Source of the DNA: Stenotrophomonas chelatiphaga
GTDB taxonomy: Bacteria > Pseudomonadota > Gammaproteobacteria > Xanthomonadales > Xanthomonadaceae
NCBI RefSeq assembly: GCF_001431535.1
Contig: NZ_LDJK01000028.1
Span: 1-34,288, forward strand
Length of the DNA stretch: 34,288 nt
Reading direction: 5' to 3'
Shown here: in pieces, positions 17,545-24,648 of the stretch
Numbering within the stretch: the first letter of the stretch is position 1
Layout of the letters: every line of letters begins with the position of its first letter
Notes under the pieces: generated by a model
Databases searched by the model: none
Seen by the model: only the letters and a program-made list of their open reading frames with translations
What the model was told of the DNA's origin: nothing
Made by a program: the position numbers and the translations under genes

Positions 17545-19194
17545 ATGTCATGCAGAACTGCCTGCAACACTTCATCCCTGCGCCCGCTGACCGCCTGCGC
17601 ATTGCTCGCCGTCTCGACCACCGCACACGCCGAGCTCGCACGCCCGGATCACATCGCCGACTCCTCCAAGCGCCTGGACGAGATCGTAATGGTAATGGCG
17701 CACAACGCGTTCAATCATGCCGGCGTGCTGCCGAACCAGCGCCTGACCATCCAACAGCAGCTCGACCGCGGCGTGCGCGGCTTCATGCTGGATGTGCATA
17801 AGAAAAGTGGCGAGCTTTACGTCTGCCACGGAACATGCAATCCGGCCATTTCCCGCGTTGCGCCGTTGTCACGCGACCTGGAGACGATCCAGCGCTTCCT
17901 TGACACCCATCCTTCCGCGGTCATTGCGATACACCTTGAACCCTACATCGAGAAGGCAGATCTGGAGCGCTTGCGCGACCAGCGTCCCGATCTGTTCAAG
18001 CACACGTTCAATCCAAGAAGCCCCAGCTGGCAAGCGCACAAGAACTGGCCCACGATCAAGGAGCTGCAGTCCTCCAACCAACGCCTGCTGTTGATCAGCC
18101 AGGATCAAAAGATCAGCGGAGACCTGACAAATTCAACGTCGCATGTGATGTTCGACCAGGACATCATGGTCCAGAACACCTACAACATCGGCGACACCAT
18201 CGGCCAGCATGATTTCAGCTGCACCACGCGCTGGAACGGCATACCGCTGAACACGGAAACCGGCCTGAAAGGCTGGAAACGGTTGTTCCTGATGAATCAT
18301 TTCCACAAGGTGCCTGAGCTGATCCATGGTGACTACGACAACCATTGGGAGTACATCGAGGCGCGTGAAATCAAGCATTGCAAGCGGATGCCCAACTTCG
18401 TCGCCATCGATTCGGTCGAACGCGGCGACGCCCTGGAGTACGTGGAGCATCGCAACAATGGCGGGGTTGTCGCCTACGAAGGCGACGACGCCACGCAGAA
18501 CGTGGTGTGCGGCTTCAGCTCCGCCATCGCTCACAACTGGAGCATGAAAGACGGTGAACGGCTGGGGTGCGAGAACGATGAGATGCGCTCGCTCAAGATC
18601 CGGGGAGTGAAAAAGGGACAGCGGATCACGTTCCATGATCGTGCCGACGGCGGCCGTGATGATGACTTCGGCGTGCTCAACATCGATCGGGATATCCCCT
18701 GGGATTCGCCGGTGGTGCTCAATACGTTGGACAGCGTGCAGTACAGACCCGCCTTCCGCTATCTCTACTCGGGCGGCAACGGGCTGGCCGGCAAGGTGTC
18801 TCATATCAAGGTCGAGCCGGCGGCCAGCCCGCATGGGGAAGCTGCGGTCATCCTGATGCGCGGCGATGGCGGGACGCAGCGGATCTCATGCGCGTTCGGG
18901 CTCACCCGCAGCAGCTTCTGGAACATCAAGAACGAGCCCAGCTGCCACAATGATGACGCGCGCTCGGTCAAGGTGATGGCCGCGAAAAAGGGGACTGTCA
19001 TCACCCTTTATGACTCGCCTTCCGGATCTACAAGTGATGACTACACGACGTTCCGCATCAAGCAGGACCTGACGAAGGTCTGGACTGTTGTCACGCTGGA
19101 AGAAAGTGGCGAAAACGAATACATGGCCGTCAAGCATCACCATGTGAATGGACTCAACGGAAAGGTCTCTGCAGTGCGGGTCAGTGTGCCCTGA
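17545..19194 (+). CDS. Exported PI-PLC X-domain-like protein with two crystallin-like repeats
   Basis: The 549-residue product begins with a signal peptide cleaved after AHA (about residue 29). A PLC-like TIM-barrel domain follows, with MVMAHNAF (His53), a LDVH strand at 82-85 and VCHG (His95); His53 and His95 fit the catalytic pair of bacterial phosphatidylinositol phospholipase C. The C-terminal third holds two related segments at about 318-420 and 445-549. Each has C-x-F, an NDxxRS motif (ENDEMRSLK, HNDDARSVK), KKGxxIT and a DDxxxxxI strand, resembling beta/gamma-crystallin domains with their (N/D)(N/D)xx(S/T)S calcium motif, here with Arg for Ser/Thr. AGGA at 17534-17537 supports ATG 17545. 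It may be a secreted lipase or surface-binding enzyme. Codon use is a little less GC-rich than neighbours. Confidence 0.82.
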   Translation: MSCRTACNTSSLRPLTACALLAVSTTAHAELARPDHIADSSKRLDEIVMVMAHNAFNHAGVLPNQRLTIQQQLDRGVRGFMLDVHKKSGELYVCHGTCNPAISRVAPLSRDLETIQRFLDTHPSAVIAIHLEPYIEKADLERLRDQRPDLFKHTFNPRSPSWQAHKNWPTIKELQSSNQRLLLISQDQKISGDLTNSTSHVMFDQDIMVQNTYNIGDTIGQHDFSCTTRWNGIPLNTETGLKGWKRLFLMNHFHKVPELIHGDYDNHWEYIEAREIKHCKRMPNFVAIDSVERGDALEYVEHRNNGGVVAYEGDDATQNVVCGFSSAIAHNWSMKDGERLGCENDEMRSLKIRGVKKGQRITFHDRADGGRDDDFGVLNIDRDIPWDSPVVLNTLDSVQYRPAFRYLYSGGNGLAGKVSHIKVEPAASPHGEAAVILMRGDGGTQRISCAFGLTRSSFWNIKNEPSCHNDDARSVKVMAAKKGTVITLYDSPSGSTSDDYTTFRIKQDLTKVWTVVTLEESGENEYMAVKHHHVNGLNGKVSAVRVSVP

Positions 19195-19201
19195 AGGCAA
19201 G

Positions 19202-19231
19202 GCCGCCAGTGCGCCAAGGTGCACTGGCGGC
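19202..19231 (+). terminator. Hairpin terminator candidate after the PLC-like gene
   Basis: GCCGCCAGTGC at 19202-19212 pairs perfectly with GCACTGGCGGC at 19221-19231 across eight bases, starting eight bases after the stop codon. The U-run is weak (GGCTGTTAG), so termination efficiency is uncertain, but the position just before the next Fur-type promoter fits a unit boundary. Confidence 0.6.
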
Positions 19232-19241
19232 GGCTGTTAGT

Positions 19242-19285
19242 GCGAACAGCTATCATTTGCGAATAACAACAGCTCTCACTACAAT
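19242..19285 (+). promoter_or_regulatory. Fur-type promoter of the CirA-like receptor unit
   Basis: TTGCGA at 19257-19262, a 17-base spacer and TACAAT at 19280-19285 form a good promoter. The 19-mer at 19242-19260 (GCGAACAGCTATCATTTGC) overlaps the -35; its reverse strand agrees with the Fur consensus at about 12 of 19 positions by hand alignment, including the AAATGATA core. Transcription should begin near 19292. Confidence 0.62.
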
Positions 19286-19375
19286 CACACCTCGTACACG
19301 CCGCGCTCTGCAGGCGGCCACCATCCGGGGTGCTTCTTGCGTTCTCAACATCGCCACCATCAGCTCGGCGCCGCC

Positions 19376-19783
19376 ATGCGCGGCCAGCGTCCCGCGCTGG
19401 CCGGTCTGCTGGCGTGGGTGGCCATGCTGGCGTTGCTGCTGGGCTCGCTGCCGCTGCTCGCACCGGGTGCCGACCCGCATGCGCCGTCGGCCGTGCTGCA
19501 GGCGCCGCTGCCGGTGGAGGAACGCGGCGGCGGCGACGTGCCGCTGCACGAACAGGCACCGGCGAAGCTGCGCCGCACGTCACTGACCGACCAACCCCCT
19601 GCGGCGCAGACCACGCCCGGCCCGGCCGCTGCCATCGCCGTGCTCGGCTGGACCCTGTTGGCGCACACGCCGGCCGACACCGCTGACCGTTCCCGCGACT
19701 GGCGGCATGCCAGCGCGCAGCCGCCCCGCGCCGATGCGCCCGGACGCCGCCAGCAACGCGGCCAGGCGCCTCCGCTGGCCTGA
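19376..19783 (+). CDS. Small membrane protein leading the CirA-like receptor unit
   Basis: The predicted 135-residue protein has a strong N-terminal hydrophobic segment (LAGLLAWVAMLALLLGSLPL), an acidic/Pro region, a weaker hydrophobic stretch (AAAIAVLGWTLLAH, about 88-101), and a basic Pro/Arg tail ending RGQAPPLA. ATG 19376 is preferred; a TTG at 19337 would add 13 residues. It is not recognised as a family member. Its position (promoter, small protein, gap with hairpin, TonB receptor) and its GQAPP ending match the small protein ahead of fiu, which supports both being real genes. Confidence 0.5.
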   Translation: MRGQRPALAGLLAWVAMLALLLGSLPLLAPGADPHAPSAVLQAPLPVEERGGGDVPLHEQAPAKLRRTSLTDQPPAAQTTPGPAAAIAVLGWTLLAHTPADTADRSRDWRHASAQPPRADAPGRRQQRGQAPPLA

Positions 19784-19850
19784 TCCACCTTCCGCGCAGG
19801 CCCTGCCTGGGGCATGCGCGTTGATCGCTTCTGCCGCGTCATTTCCCGTC

Positions 19851-19865
19851 GGCCCGGACCGGGCC
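19851..19865 (+). repeat. Palindrome ahead of the CirA-like receptor gene
   Basis: GGCCCGG at 19851-19857, one A, and CCGGGCC at 19859-19865 form a perfect 7-bp hairpin in the 147-base gap between the small membrane protein and the receptor gene, followed by CTTCG. It could modulate read-through into the receptor gene. Confidence 0.4.
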
Positions 19866-19930
19866 CTTCGCACTGCACCGCGCCACCGGCCCGGCTGCGG
19901 CGCTTTCCAGCACCCTTTGGAGTTACTGCC

Positions 19931-22312
19931 ATGGCCCAGCGCCATCGTCTGCGTTCATCCGTTTCCCGCACCGTCCTGTCCAGCGCCCTGCTGTGCGCCC
20001 TGGCCGCGCCGGCCTTCGCGGAAGTCGCCGCGCCGCGCACCCTGGACCAGGTGGTGGTCACCGCGTCCGGCTTCGAACAGAAGATCACCGATGCACCGGC
20101 CAGCATCTCGGTCATCACCCGCGAAGAACTGGCCAAGCGCCCGTACATGACCCTGCTGGATGCCGTGCGCGACCTGGAAGGCGTGGACGTGGGCGAAACC
20201 CGCGACAAGACCGGCCAGGGCTCGGTGTCCATGCGCGGCATGGGCTCGGACTACACGCTGCTGCTGATCAACGGCCGCCGGCAGAACAACCACGGCGACA
20301 TCTACCCGAACAACTTCGGCGGCAACCAGTTCAACCACATCCCGCCGCTGGATGCGATCGAGCGCATCGAAGTGATCCGCGGCCCGGCCTCCACCCTGTA
20401 CGGTGCCGATGCGATGGGCGGCGTGATCAACGTGATCACCAAGCGCGCGCTGGACAGCTGGCACGGTTCGGCCACGATCGGCCGCACCTTCGAAACCGAT
20501 GACCAGTTCGGCGATGACAGTACCGTCGATGCCTTCATCACCGGCCCGCTGGTGCCGGGCGTGCTGAACCTCAGCGCGCGTGCCAGCTGGTATGACCGCA
20601 AGGCCTCCAACCCGGTGTATTCGCCGTCCACCGATCCGGCCGGCGTGGAGCACACCCGCCCGCTGGGCTTCGGCGCGGGCGGCAAGACCGTGGACAACAC
20701 CAACAAGGCCGGTGGCATCAGCCTGGAATGGAATGCCACCGATGCCCAGCGCATCACCCTGGACTTCGATACCTCGCGCCAGGAATACGACAATTCGATC
20801 AAGATCAACGACGCCGGCGTAGAGGAATACCCGGTCGGCACCGTCGATGGCATCGCCTCGATCTGGCGCGGCAACTCCACCACCTGCATCACCCGCCGCA
20901 ACTGCACGCGCGCCGATCCGCGCGTCGGCTACAGCGCCAGCCAGGAGTTCACCCGCGATGCGTGGGCGCTGACCCATGAAGGCGACTGGAGCTTCGGCCG
21001 CAGCCTGGTGTCGCTGGCCCACGTGGCCACCAACAACGATGGCCGCACCATGCCGTTCACCGTGGACGAACGCCGCCAGCTGCTGCAGATGCTCAACGGC
21101 ACCGGGGCCTACGTCGGCCAGACCGAGGCACAGCGTCGCGCCGCCGCCGAAGCCGCCTTCCTGCCACGTCCCAAGCGCACGCTGGAAAGCGCGCAGTACA
21201 CCCTCGATGCCAAGCTGGACATCCCCTTCCAGGCCGCCGGCGAACATGTCGCGGTGGTCGGCGCGCAGGTGATCCGCGGTGAGCTGACCGACGGTGTGTT
21301 CGGCATGGAAAGCGGCAATCCCGGCCAGGTCCAGGACCACAACATGTACTCGCTGTTCGCCGAGGACACCTGGAACATCACCGAACCGTTCGCGCTGACC
21401 TACGGCCTGCGTTTCGATGACCATGAAGTGTTCGGCAACCACCTCAGCCCGCGCCTGTACGGCGTGTACACGCTCAGCGAAGCATGGACCATCAAAGGCG
21501 GCGTCAGCACCGGCTTCAAGACCCCCAAGACCACCCAGCTGTATGACGGGGTGACCGGCTTCGGTGGACAGGGCACGTCGCCGATGTACGGCAACCCGGA
21601 CCTGCAGCCGGAAACCAGCACCAGCACCGAACTGGCGGTGTACTGGCAGCACCCGCAGGGCCACAGCGCCAATGCCACCGTGTTCCACAACACGTTCGAC
21701 GACAAGATCACCTCGCAGCCGTGCGGCCCCGGTTTCGCGCAGGCCTGCACCAGTTCCGGCGAGTACGCCGAACTGGGCTATGCGAGCAGCTCGCGCACGG
21801 TCAACATCGACGAGGTGGTGATCCAGGGCGCCGAAGTGGCCGGCCGCTGGGAGATCAGCGAACGCTTCGCACTGCGTGCCAACTACACCTATACCGACAG
21901 CGAACAGAAGAGCGGCGCGGAGAAGGGCCTGCCGCTGGGCAACAGCGCCAAGCACATGGCCAACGCCACCTTCGACTGGCAGGCCAGCGAGCGCTTCAAC
22001 GTGTTCCTGACCGGTGAAATGCGCTCCAAGCGCTACCGCGCCGTGAGCGCGGTCACCAACCAGCCGCTGTACTACAAGGACTACACCGTGCTGCACCTGG
22101 GCGCCTCGTACAAGGCGACCGAGTGGCTGACCGTGAACGCGCGCATCAACAACCTGCTGGACCGCGACTTCACCACCTACCAGGCCACCTTCACCGACCT
22201 GGACGGCAACGGCGCCTATGCCGATGGCACCAGCGAAGTGCTGTTCGAGGATGACTACAACAACAAGGACAAAGCGCGCAGCGTCTGGGTCAGCCTGAAC
22301 GTCTCGTTCTGA
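19931..22312 (+). CDS. TonB-dependent receptor of the CirA/FepA catecholate type
   Basis: The 793-residue outer-membrane receptor has a signal peptide cleaved after AFA. A TonB-box region (LDQVVVTASG) follows, then a plug domain with DAPASISVITREEL, GVDVGETRDKTGQGSVSMRG and IPPLDAIERIEVIRGPASTL, which resembles E. coli CirA more than FepA by eye. The barrel ends SVWVSLNVSF with a terminal Phe. A cysteine pair (TTCITRRNC) lies in a predicted surface loop. GGAG at 19919-19922, eight bases before ATG 19931, fixes the start. CirA-type receptors take up linear catecholates and siderophore-conjugated beta-lactams. The flavin operon begins 199 bases beyond its stop under its own Fur-type promoter. 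Confidence 0.9.
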   Translation: MAQRHRLRSSVSRTVLSSALLCALAAPAFAEVAAPRTLDQVVVTASGFEQKITDAPASISVITREELAKRPYMTLLDAVRDLEGVDVGETRDKTGQGSVSMRGMGSDYTLLLINGRRQNNHGDIYPNNFGGNQFNHIPPLDAIERIEVIRGPASTLYGADAMGGVINVITKRALDSWHGSATIGRTFETDDQFGDDSTVDAFITGPLVPGVLNLSARASWYDRKASNPVYSPSTDPAGVEHTRPLGFGAGGKTVDNTNKAGGISLEWNATDAQRITLDFDTSRQEYDNSIKINDAGVEEYPVGTVDGIASIWRGNSTTCITRRNCTRADPRVGYSASQEFTRDAWALTHEGDWSFGRSLVSLAHVATNNDGRTMPFTVDERRQLLQMLNGTGAYVGQTEAQRRAAAEAAFLPRPKRTLESAQYTLDAKLDIPFQAAGEHVAVVGAQVIRGELTDGVFGMESGNPGQVQDHNMYSLFAEDTWNITEPFALTYGLRFDDHEVFGNHLSPRLYGVYTLSEAWTIKGGVSTGFKTPKTTQLYDGVTGFGGQGTSPMYGNPDLQPETSTSTELAVYWQHPQGHSANATVFHNTFDDKITSQPCGPGFAQACTSSGEYAELGYASSSRTVNIDEVVIQGAEVAGRWEISERFALRANYTYTDSEQKSGAEKGLPLGNSAKHMANATFDWQASERFNVFLTGEMRSKRYRAVSAVTNQPLYYKDYTVLHLGASYKATEWLTVNARINNLLDRDFTTYQATFTDLDGNGAYADGTSEVLFEDDYNNKDKARSVWVSLNVSF

Positions 22313-22314
22313 GG

Positions 22315-22439
22315 GTAGTGACGGCCGCTGGCCGTCATCCTGCTTGGTAGTGACGGCCGCTGGCCGTCATGTTGCCTGGTGGGTGACGACCGTTGGTCGT
22401 CACAAGGCGTGAGGACCAACGGTCCTCACCCACCGCTAC
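22315..22439. repeat. Cluster of four SMAG-like (GTAG) extragenic palindromes
   Basis: Two direct copies headed by GTAG (GTAGTGACGGCCGCTGGCCG and four more bases; 22315-22338 and 22347-22370) are 32 bases apart. A third palindrome (22383-22403) and a fourth in reverse orientation (22409-22429) then form an inverted pair, closed by CTAC at 22436-22439, the reverse of GTAG. GTAG-headed palindromes in pairs are typical of Stenotrophomonas SMAG repeats. The cluster begins two bases after the receptor stop and probably acts as its terminator or 3' stabiliser. Confidence 0.85.
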
Positions 22440-22451
22440 CCCACCCGCTAA

Positions 22452-22480
22452 TTGCGAACAATTCTCATCAATGCTGTAAT
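22452..22480 (+). promoter_or_regulatory. Fur-type promoter of the flavin/PepSY operon
   Basis: TTGCGA at 22452-22457, 17 bases and TGTAAT at 22475-22480 form the promoter. GCGAACAATTCTCATCAAT at 22454-22472 covers the spacer and agrees with Pseudomonas-type Fur boxes at about 12 of 19 positions by hand alignment, including the ATTCTCAT core. Transcription should start near 22487, 24 bases ahead of the GTG start at 22511. Confidence 0.65.
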
Positions 22481-22510
22481 GCCCCCTCTCCCTGAGCCCT
22501 GCCCATCTGC

Positions 22511-23149
22511 GTGAGCCGTTCTGTCTCTACTACCGTGCAGCAACAGCAAAGCCGCGGTTTCTGGCTGCGCACGCTGCATCAATGGCACTGGATCAGCTCG
22601 GCCGTCTGCCTGGTCGGCATGCTGCTGTTCGCCGCTACCGGCATCACGCTCAACCACGCGGCGAAAATCGAAGCGACCCCGCAGGTGGACAACCGCCAGC
22701 TGGAGCTGCCCGCCGCAGTGCTGGGCCAACTGGGTACGCGCGAAGACGGCAATGCGCCGCTGCCGCGTGCCGCACGCCAGTGGCTGGATGCCGAACTGGA
22801 TATATCCATCGGTGGCCGCGCCGCGGAGTGGTCGCCGGAAGAGATCTACCTGTCACTGCCGCGTCCCGGCGGCGATGCCTGGCTGAGCATCGACCGCGAA
22901 AGCGGCGCGGTGGAGTTCGAATCGACCTCGCGCGGGGCGGTGTCCTACCTCAACGACCTGCACAAAGGGCGCAATGCCGGCCCGGCGTGGGGCTGGTTCC
23001 TGGATGTGTTCGCCGTGGCCTGCCTGGTGTTCTGCATCACCGGCCTGTTCCTGTTGCACCTGCATGCGCGGCAGCGGCGCATGACCTGGCCGCTGGTCGG
23101 CCTGGGCCTGATGATTCCGCTGCTGATCGCCCTGTTGTTGATCCACTGA
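22511..23149 (+). CDS. PepSY-associated TM helix protein
   Basis: The 212-residue inner-membrane protein has TM1 near 27-47 (following [16 protein letters not shown]), a periplasmic PepSY-like segment of about 100 residues, and two C-terminal helices (about 158-182 and 190-211). TM1 begins with His-rich LHQWHW and ends with TLNHAAK. The histidines near both membrane faces resemble those of PepSY_TM proteins, where haem or metal binding is suspected. It is the first gene of an operon with DUF2271, DUF4198, apbE and a flavodoxin reductase. It probably passes electrons across the inner membrane, which is inference from context. The start is GTG at 22511; no strong ribosome-binding site is present. 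Confidence 0.85.
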   Translation: MSRSVSTTVQQQQSRGFWLRTLHQWHWISSAVCLVGMLLFAATGITLNHAAKIEATPQVDNRQLELPAAVLGQLGTREDGNAPLPRAARQWLDAELDISIGGRAAEWSPEEIYLSLPRPGGDAWLSIDRESGAVEFESTSRGAVSYLNDLHKGRNAGPAWGWFLDVFAVACLVFCITGLFLLHLHARQRRMTWPLVGLGLMIPLLIALLLIH

Positions 23150-23180
23150 CCTTCCCTGCCCTTTCCTGCTGGAGCCGCCC

Positions 23181-23699
23181 ATGCGCGTCACCCTCACCAT
23201 CGCCCTCAGCGGCCTGCTGGCCACCTCGCCGGCCTATGCGACCACGCTGGACATCAACGTCGAAGTGCCCAAGCTCAACGTCGCCGAGTACCACCGTCCG
23301 TACGTGGCGATCTGGCTGGAAGGCGCTGACCAGAAAGTCGCCGCCAACCTGTCGGTCTGGTACCAGCAGACCGGCAACAGCGAAGGCCATGGCACCAAGT
23401 GGCTGCCGGACCTGCGCCAGTGGTGGCGCAAGAGTGGCCGCACGCTGGAGGTGCCGGTGGACGGGGTGACCGGTCCGACACGTCCGGTCGGCACCCACGC
23501 GCTGTCGTTCAACGATCGCCAGCCGGCGCTGAAGGACCTCGCGCCGGGCAACTACACGCTGGTGGTGGAAGCGGCGCGCGAAGTCGGCGGCCGTGAACTG
23601 GTCAAGGTGCCTTTCAGCTGGCCGGCCAAGACCGCGCAGAACGCTTCGGCGCAGGGCAGCACCGAACTGGGCAAGGTCACCCTCGCCGTCAAGCCCTGA
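23181..23699 (+). CDS. DUF2271 exported protein, predicted flavinylated
   Basis: The 172-residue protein has a signal peptide cleaved after AYA (residue 20), then a DUF2271 beta-sandwich ([54 protein letters not shown]). At 94-100 it carries DGVTGPT followed by RPVG. This matches the ApbE flavinylation motif DxxTGAT except for Pro in place of Ala; Thr100 would be the FMN acceptor. apbE lies two genes downstream. A role as a periplasmic flavoprotein that relays electrons from the PepSY membrane protein to a ferric ligand is inferred from operon and Fur context. A gap of 31 bases separates it from the PepSY gene. Confidence 0.87.
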   Translation: MRVTLTIALSGLLATSPAYATTLDINVEVPKLNVAEYHRPYVAIWLEGADQKVAANLSVWYQQTGNSEGHGTKWLPDLRQWWRKSGRTLEVPVDGVTGPTRPVGTHALSFNDRQPALKDLAPGNYTLVVEAAREVGGRELVKVPFSWPAKTAQNASAQGSTELGKVTLAVKP

Positions 23700-23712
23700 C
23701 CGGGTCCCGCAT

Positions 23713-23753
23713 GGGGTCAGGTCCCTTCTGCACCGCAGAAGCGATCCGACCCC
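23713..23753. repeat. GGGGTCAG-type inverted repeat between DUF2271 and DUF4198 genes
   Basis: The arm at 23713-23731 pairs with 23735-23753 at 16 of 19 positions around a three-base loop (ACC). It begins GGGGTCAG and ends GACCCC, like the longer repeat after sufS at 11534-11599. It lies wholly in the 89-base gap between the two genes and could terminate or process the transcript. Confidence 0.75.
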
Positions 23754-23788
23754 GGTTCCTACTTTCTCTTTTTTGGAGTGTCATCCCG

Positions 23789-24592
23789 ATGAAGCGCACG
23801 CTCGTCCTCGCCGCCGCCCTGGCCGCTGCCCTTCCGTTCTCCGCGCTGGCCCACAAGGCCTGGCTGCTGCCGTCGCAGACGGTGATCGCCGGTACCAACC
23901 CGTGGATCACCGTGGACGGTGCCGTGTCCAACGACCTGTTCTACTTCAACCACGTACCGCTGCGCCTGGAATCGGTGGTGGTCACCGCCCCGGACGGCAG
24001 CAGCGTGCAGCCGCAGAACGGTGCCACCGGCAAGTTCCGCAGCGTGTTCGACATCGAGCTGAAGCAGGCCGGCACCTACCGCATCGCCTCGGTCAACGAC
24101 GGCCTGTTCGCCACCTACGAGTTGAATGGCGAGCGCAAGCGCTGGCGCGGCAATGCGGCCAGCTTCGGCGAACTGCCGAAGGAAGCGAAAAACGTGCAGG
24201 TGTCCGAATCCGTCGGCCGGGTGGAAACCTTCGTCACCAATGGCGCGCCGAATGCCACCGCACTGAAGCCGACCAACAAGGGCATCGAGCTGATCGCGGT
24301 GGGCCACCCGAACGATCTGTTCGCCGGCGAGGAAGCGGCCTTCCGCGTGCTGGTGGACGGCAAGCCCACCGCAGGCCTGGAGTTCGAGATCGTGCGCGGC
24401 GCTACGCGTTACCGCAATGCGCAGGACGAGATCAAGGTCACCAGCGATGCCAAGGGCGAGATCAAGGTGAGCTGGCCGGAAGCCGGGATGTACTGGCTGG
24501 AAACCGGCACCGAAGACAACAAGACGTCGGTGAAGCAGGCTGAAAAGCGTAGGCTGAGCTACGTGGCGACGCTGGAAGTGCTGCCGCAATGA
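23789..24592 (+). CDS. DUF4198 periplasmic protein with predicted N-terminal histidine
   Basis: The 267-residue product has a signal peptide ([20 protein letters not shown]) cleaved after ALA, which leaves His as residue 1 of the mature protein (HKAWLLPS). Two beta-sandwich-like regions follow ([69 protein letters not shown]). DUF4198 (COG5266) proteins are linked to metal transport. An exposed N-terminal His is how copper sites form in CopC and LPMO proteins, so metal binding is plausible here. GGAG at 23775-23778 precedes ATG 23789 by ten bases. It is followed by apbE after a 56-base gap with a strong hairpin. Confidence 0.88.
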   Translation: MKRTLVLAAALAAALPFSALAHKAWLLPSQTVIAGTNPWITVDGAVSNDLFYFNHVPLRLESVVVTAPDGSSVQPQNGATGKFRSVFDIELKQAGTYRIASVNDGLFATYELNGERKRWRGNAASFGELPKEAKNVQVSESVGRVETFVTNGAPNATALKPTNKGIELIAVGHPNDLFAGEEAAFRVLVDGKPTAGLEFEIVRGATRYRNAQDEIKVTSDAKGEIKVSWPEAGMYWLETGTEDNKTSVKQAEKRRLSYVATLEVLPQ

Positions 24593-24600
24593 TGAACCCC

Positions 24601-24623
24601 GGAGCCGGGCCTGGCCCGGCTCC
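24601..24623 (+). repeat. 23-base perfect palindrome between DUF4198 and apbE
   Basis: GGAGCCGGGCC at 24601-24611, one T, and GGCCCGGCTCC at 24613-24623 form a perfect 11-bp hairpin. No U-run follows. It lies between the DUF4198 stop (24592) and the chosen apbE start (24649), and argues against translation starting at the ATGs at 24589 or 24592. Confidence 0.7.
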
Positions 24624-24648
24624 ACAGGCACCTTGCACGCACTTGCCG

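Noticed and set aside
22315..22439. Possible CRISPR array
   Set aside because: Only two direct copies exist, the rest are inverted palindromes, there are no uniform spacers and no cas genes; it fits SMAG-type extragenic palindromes.
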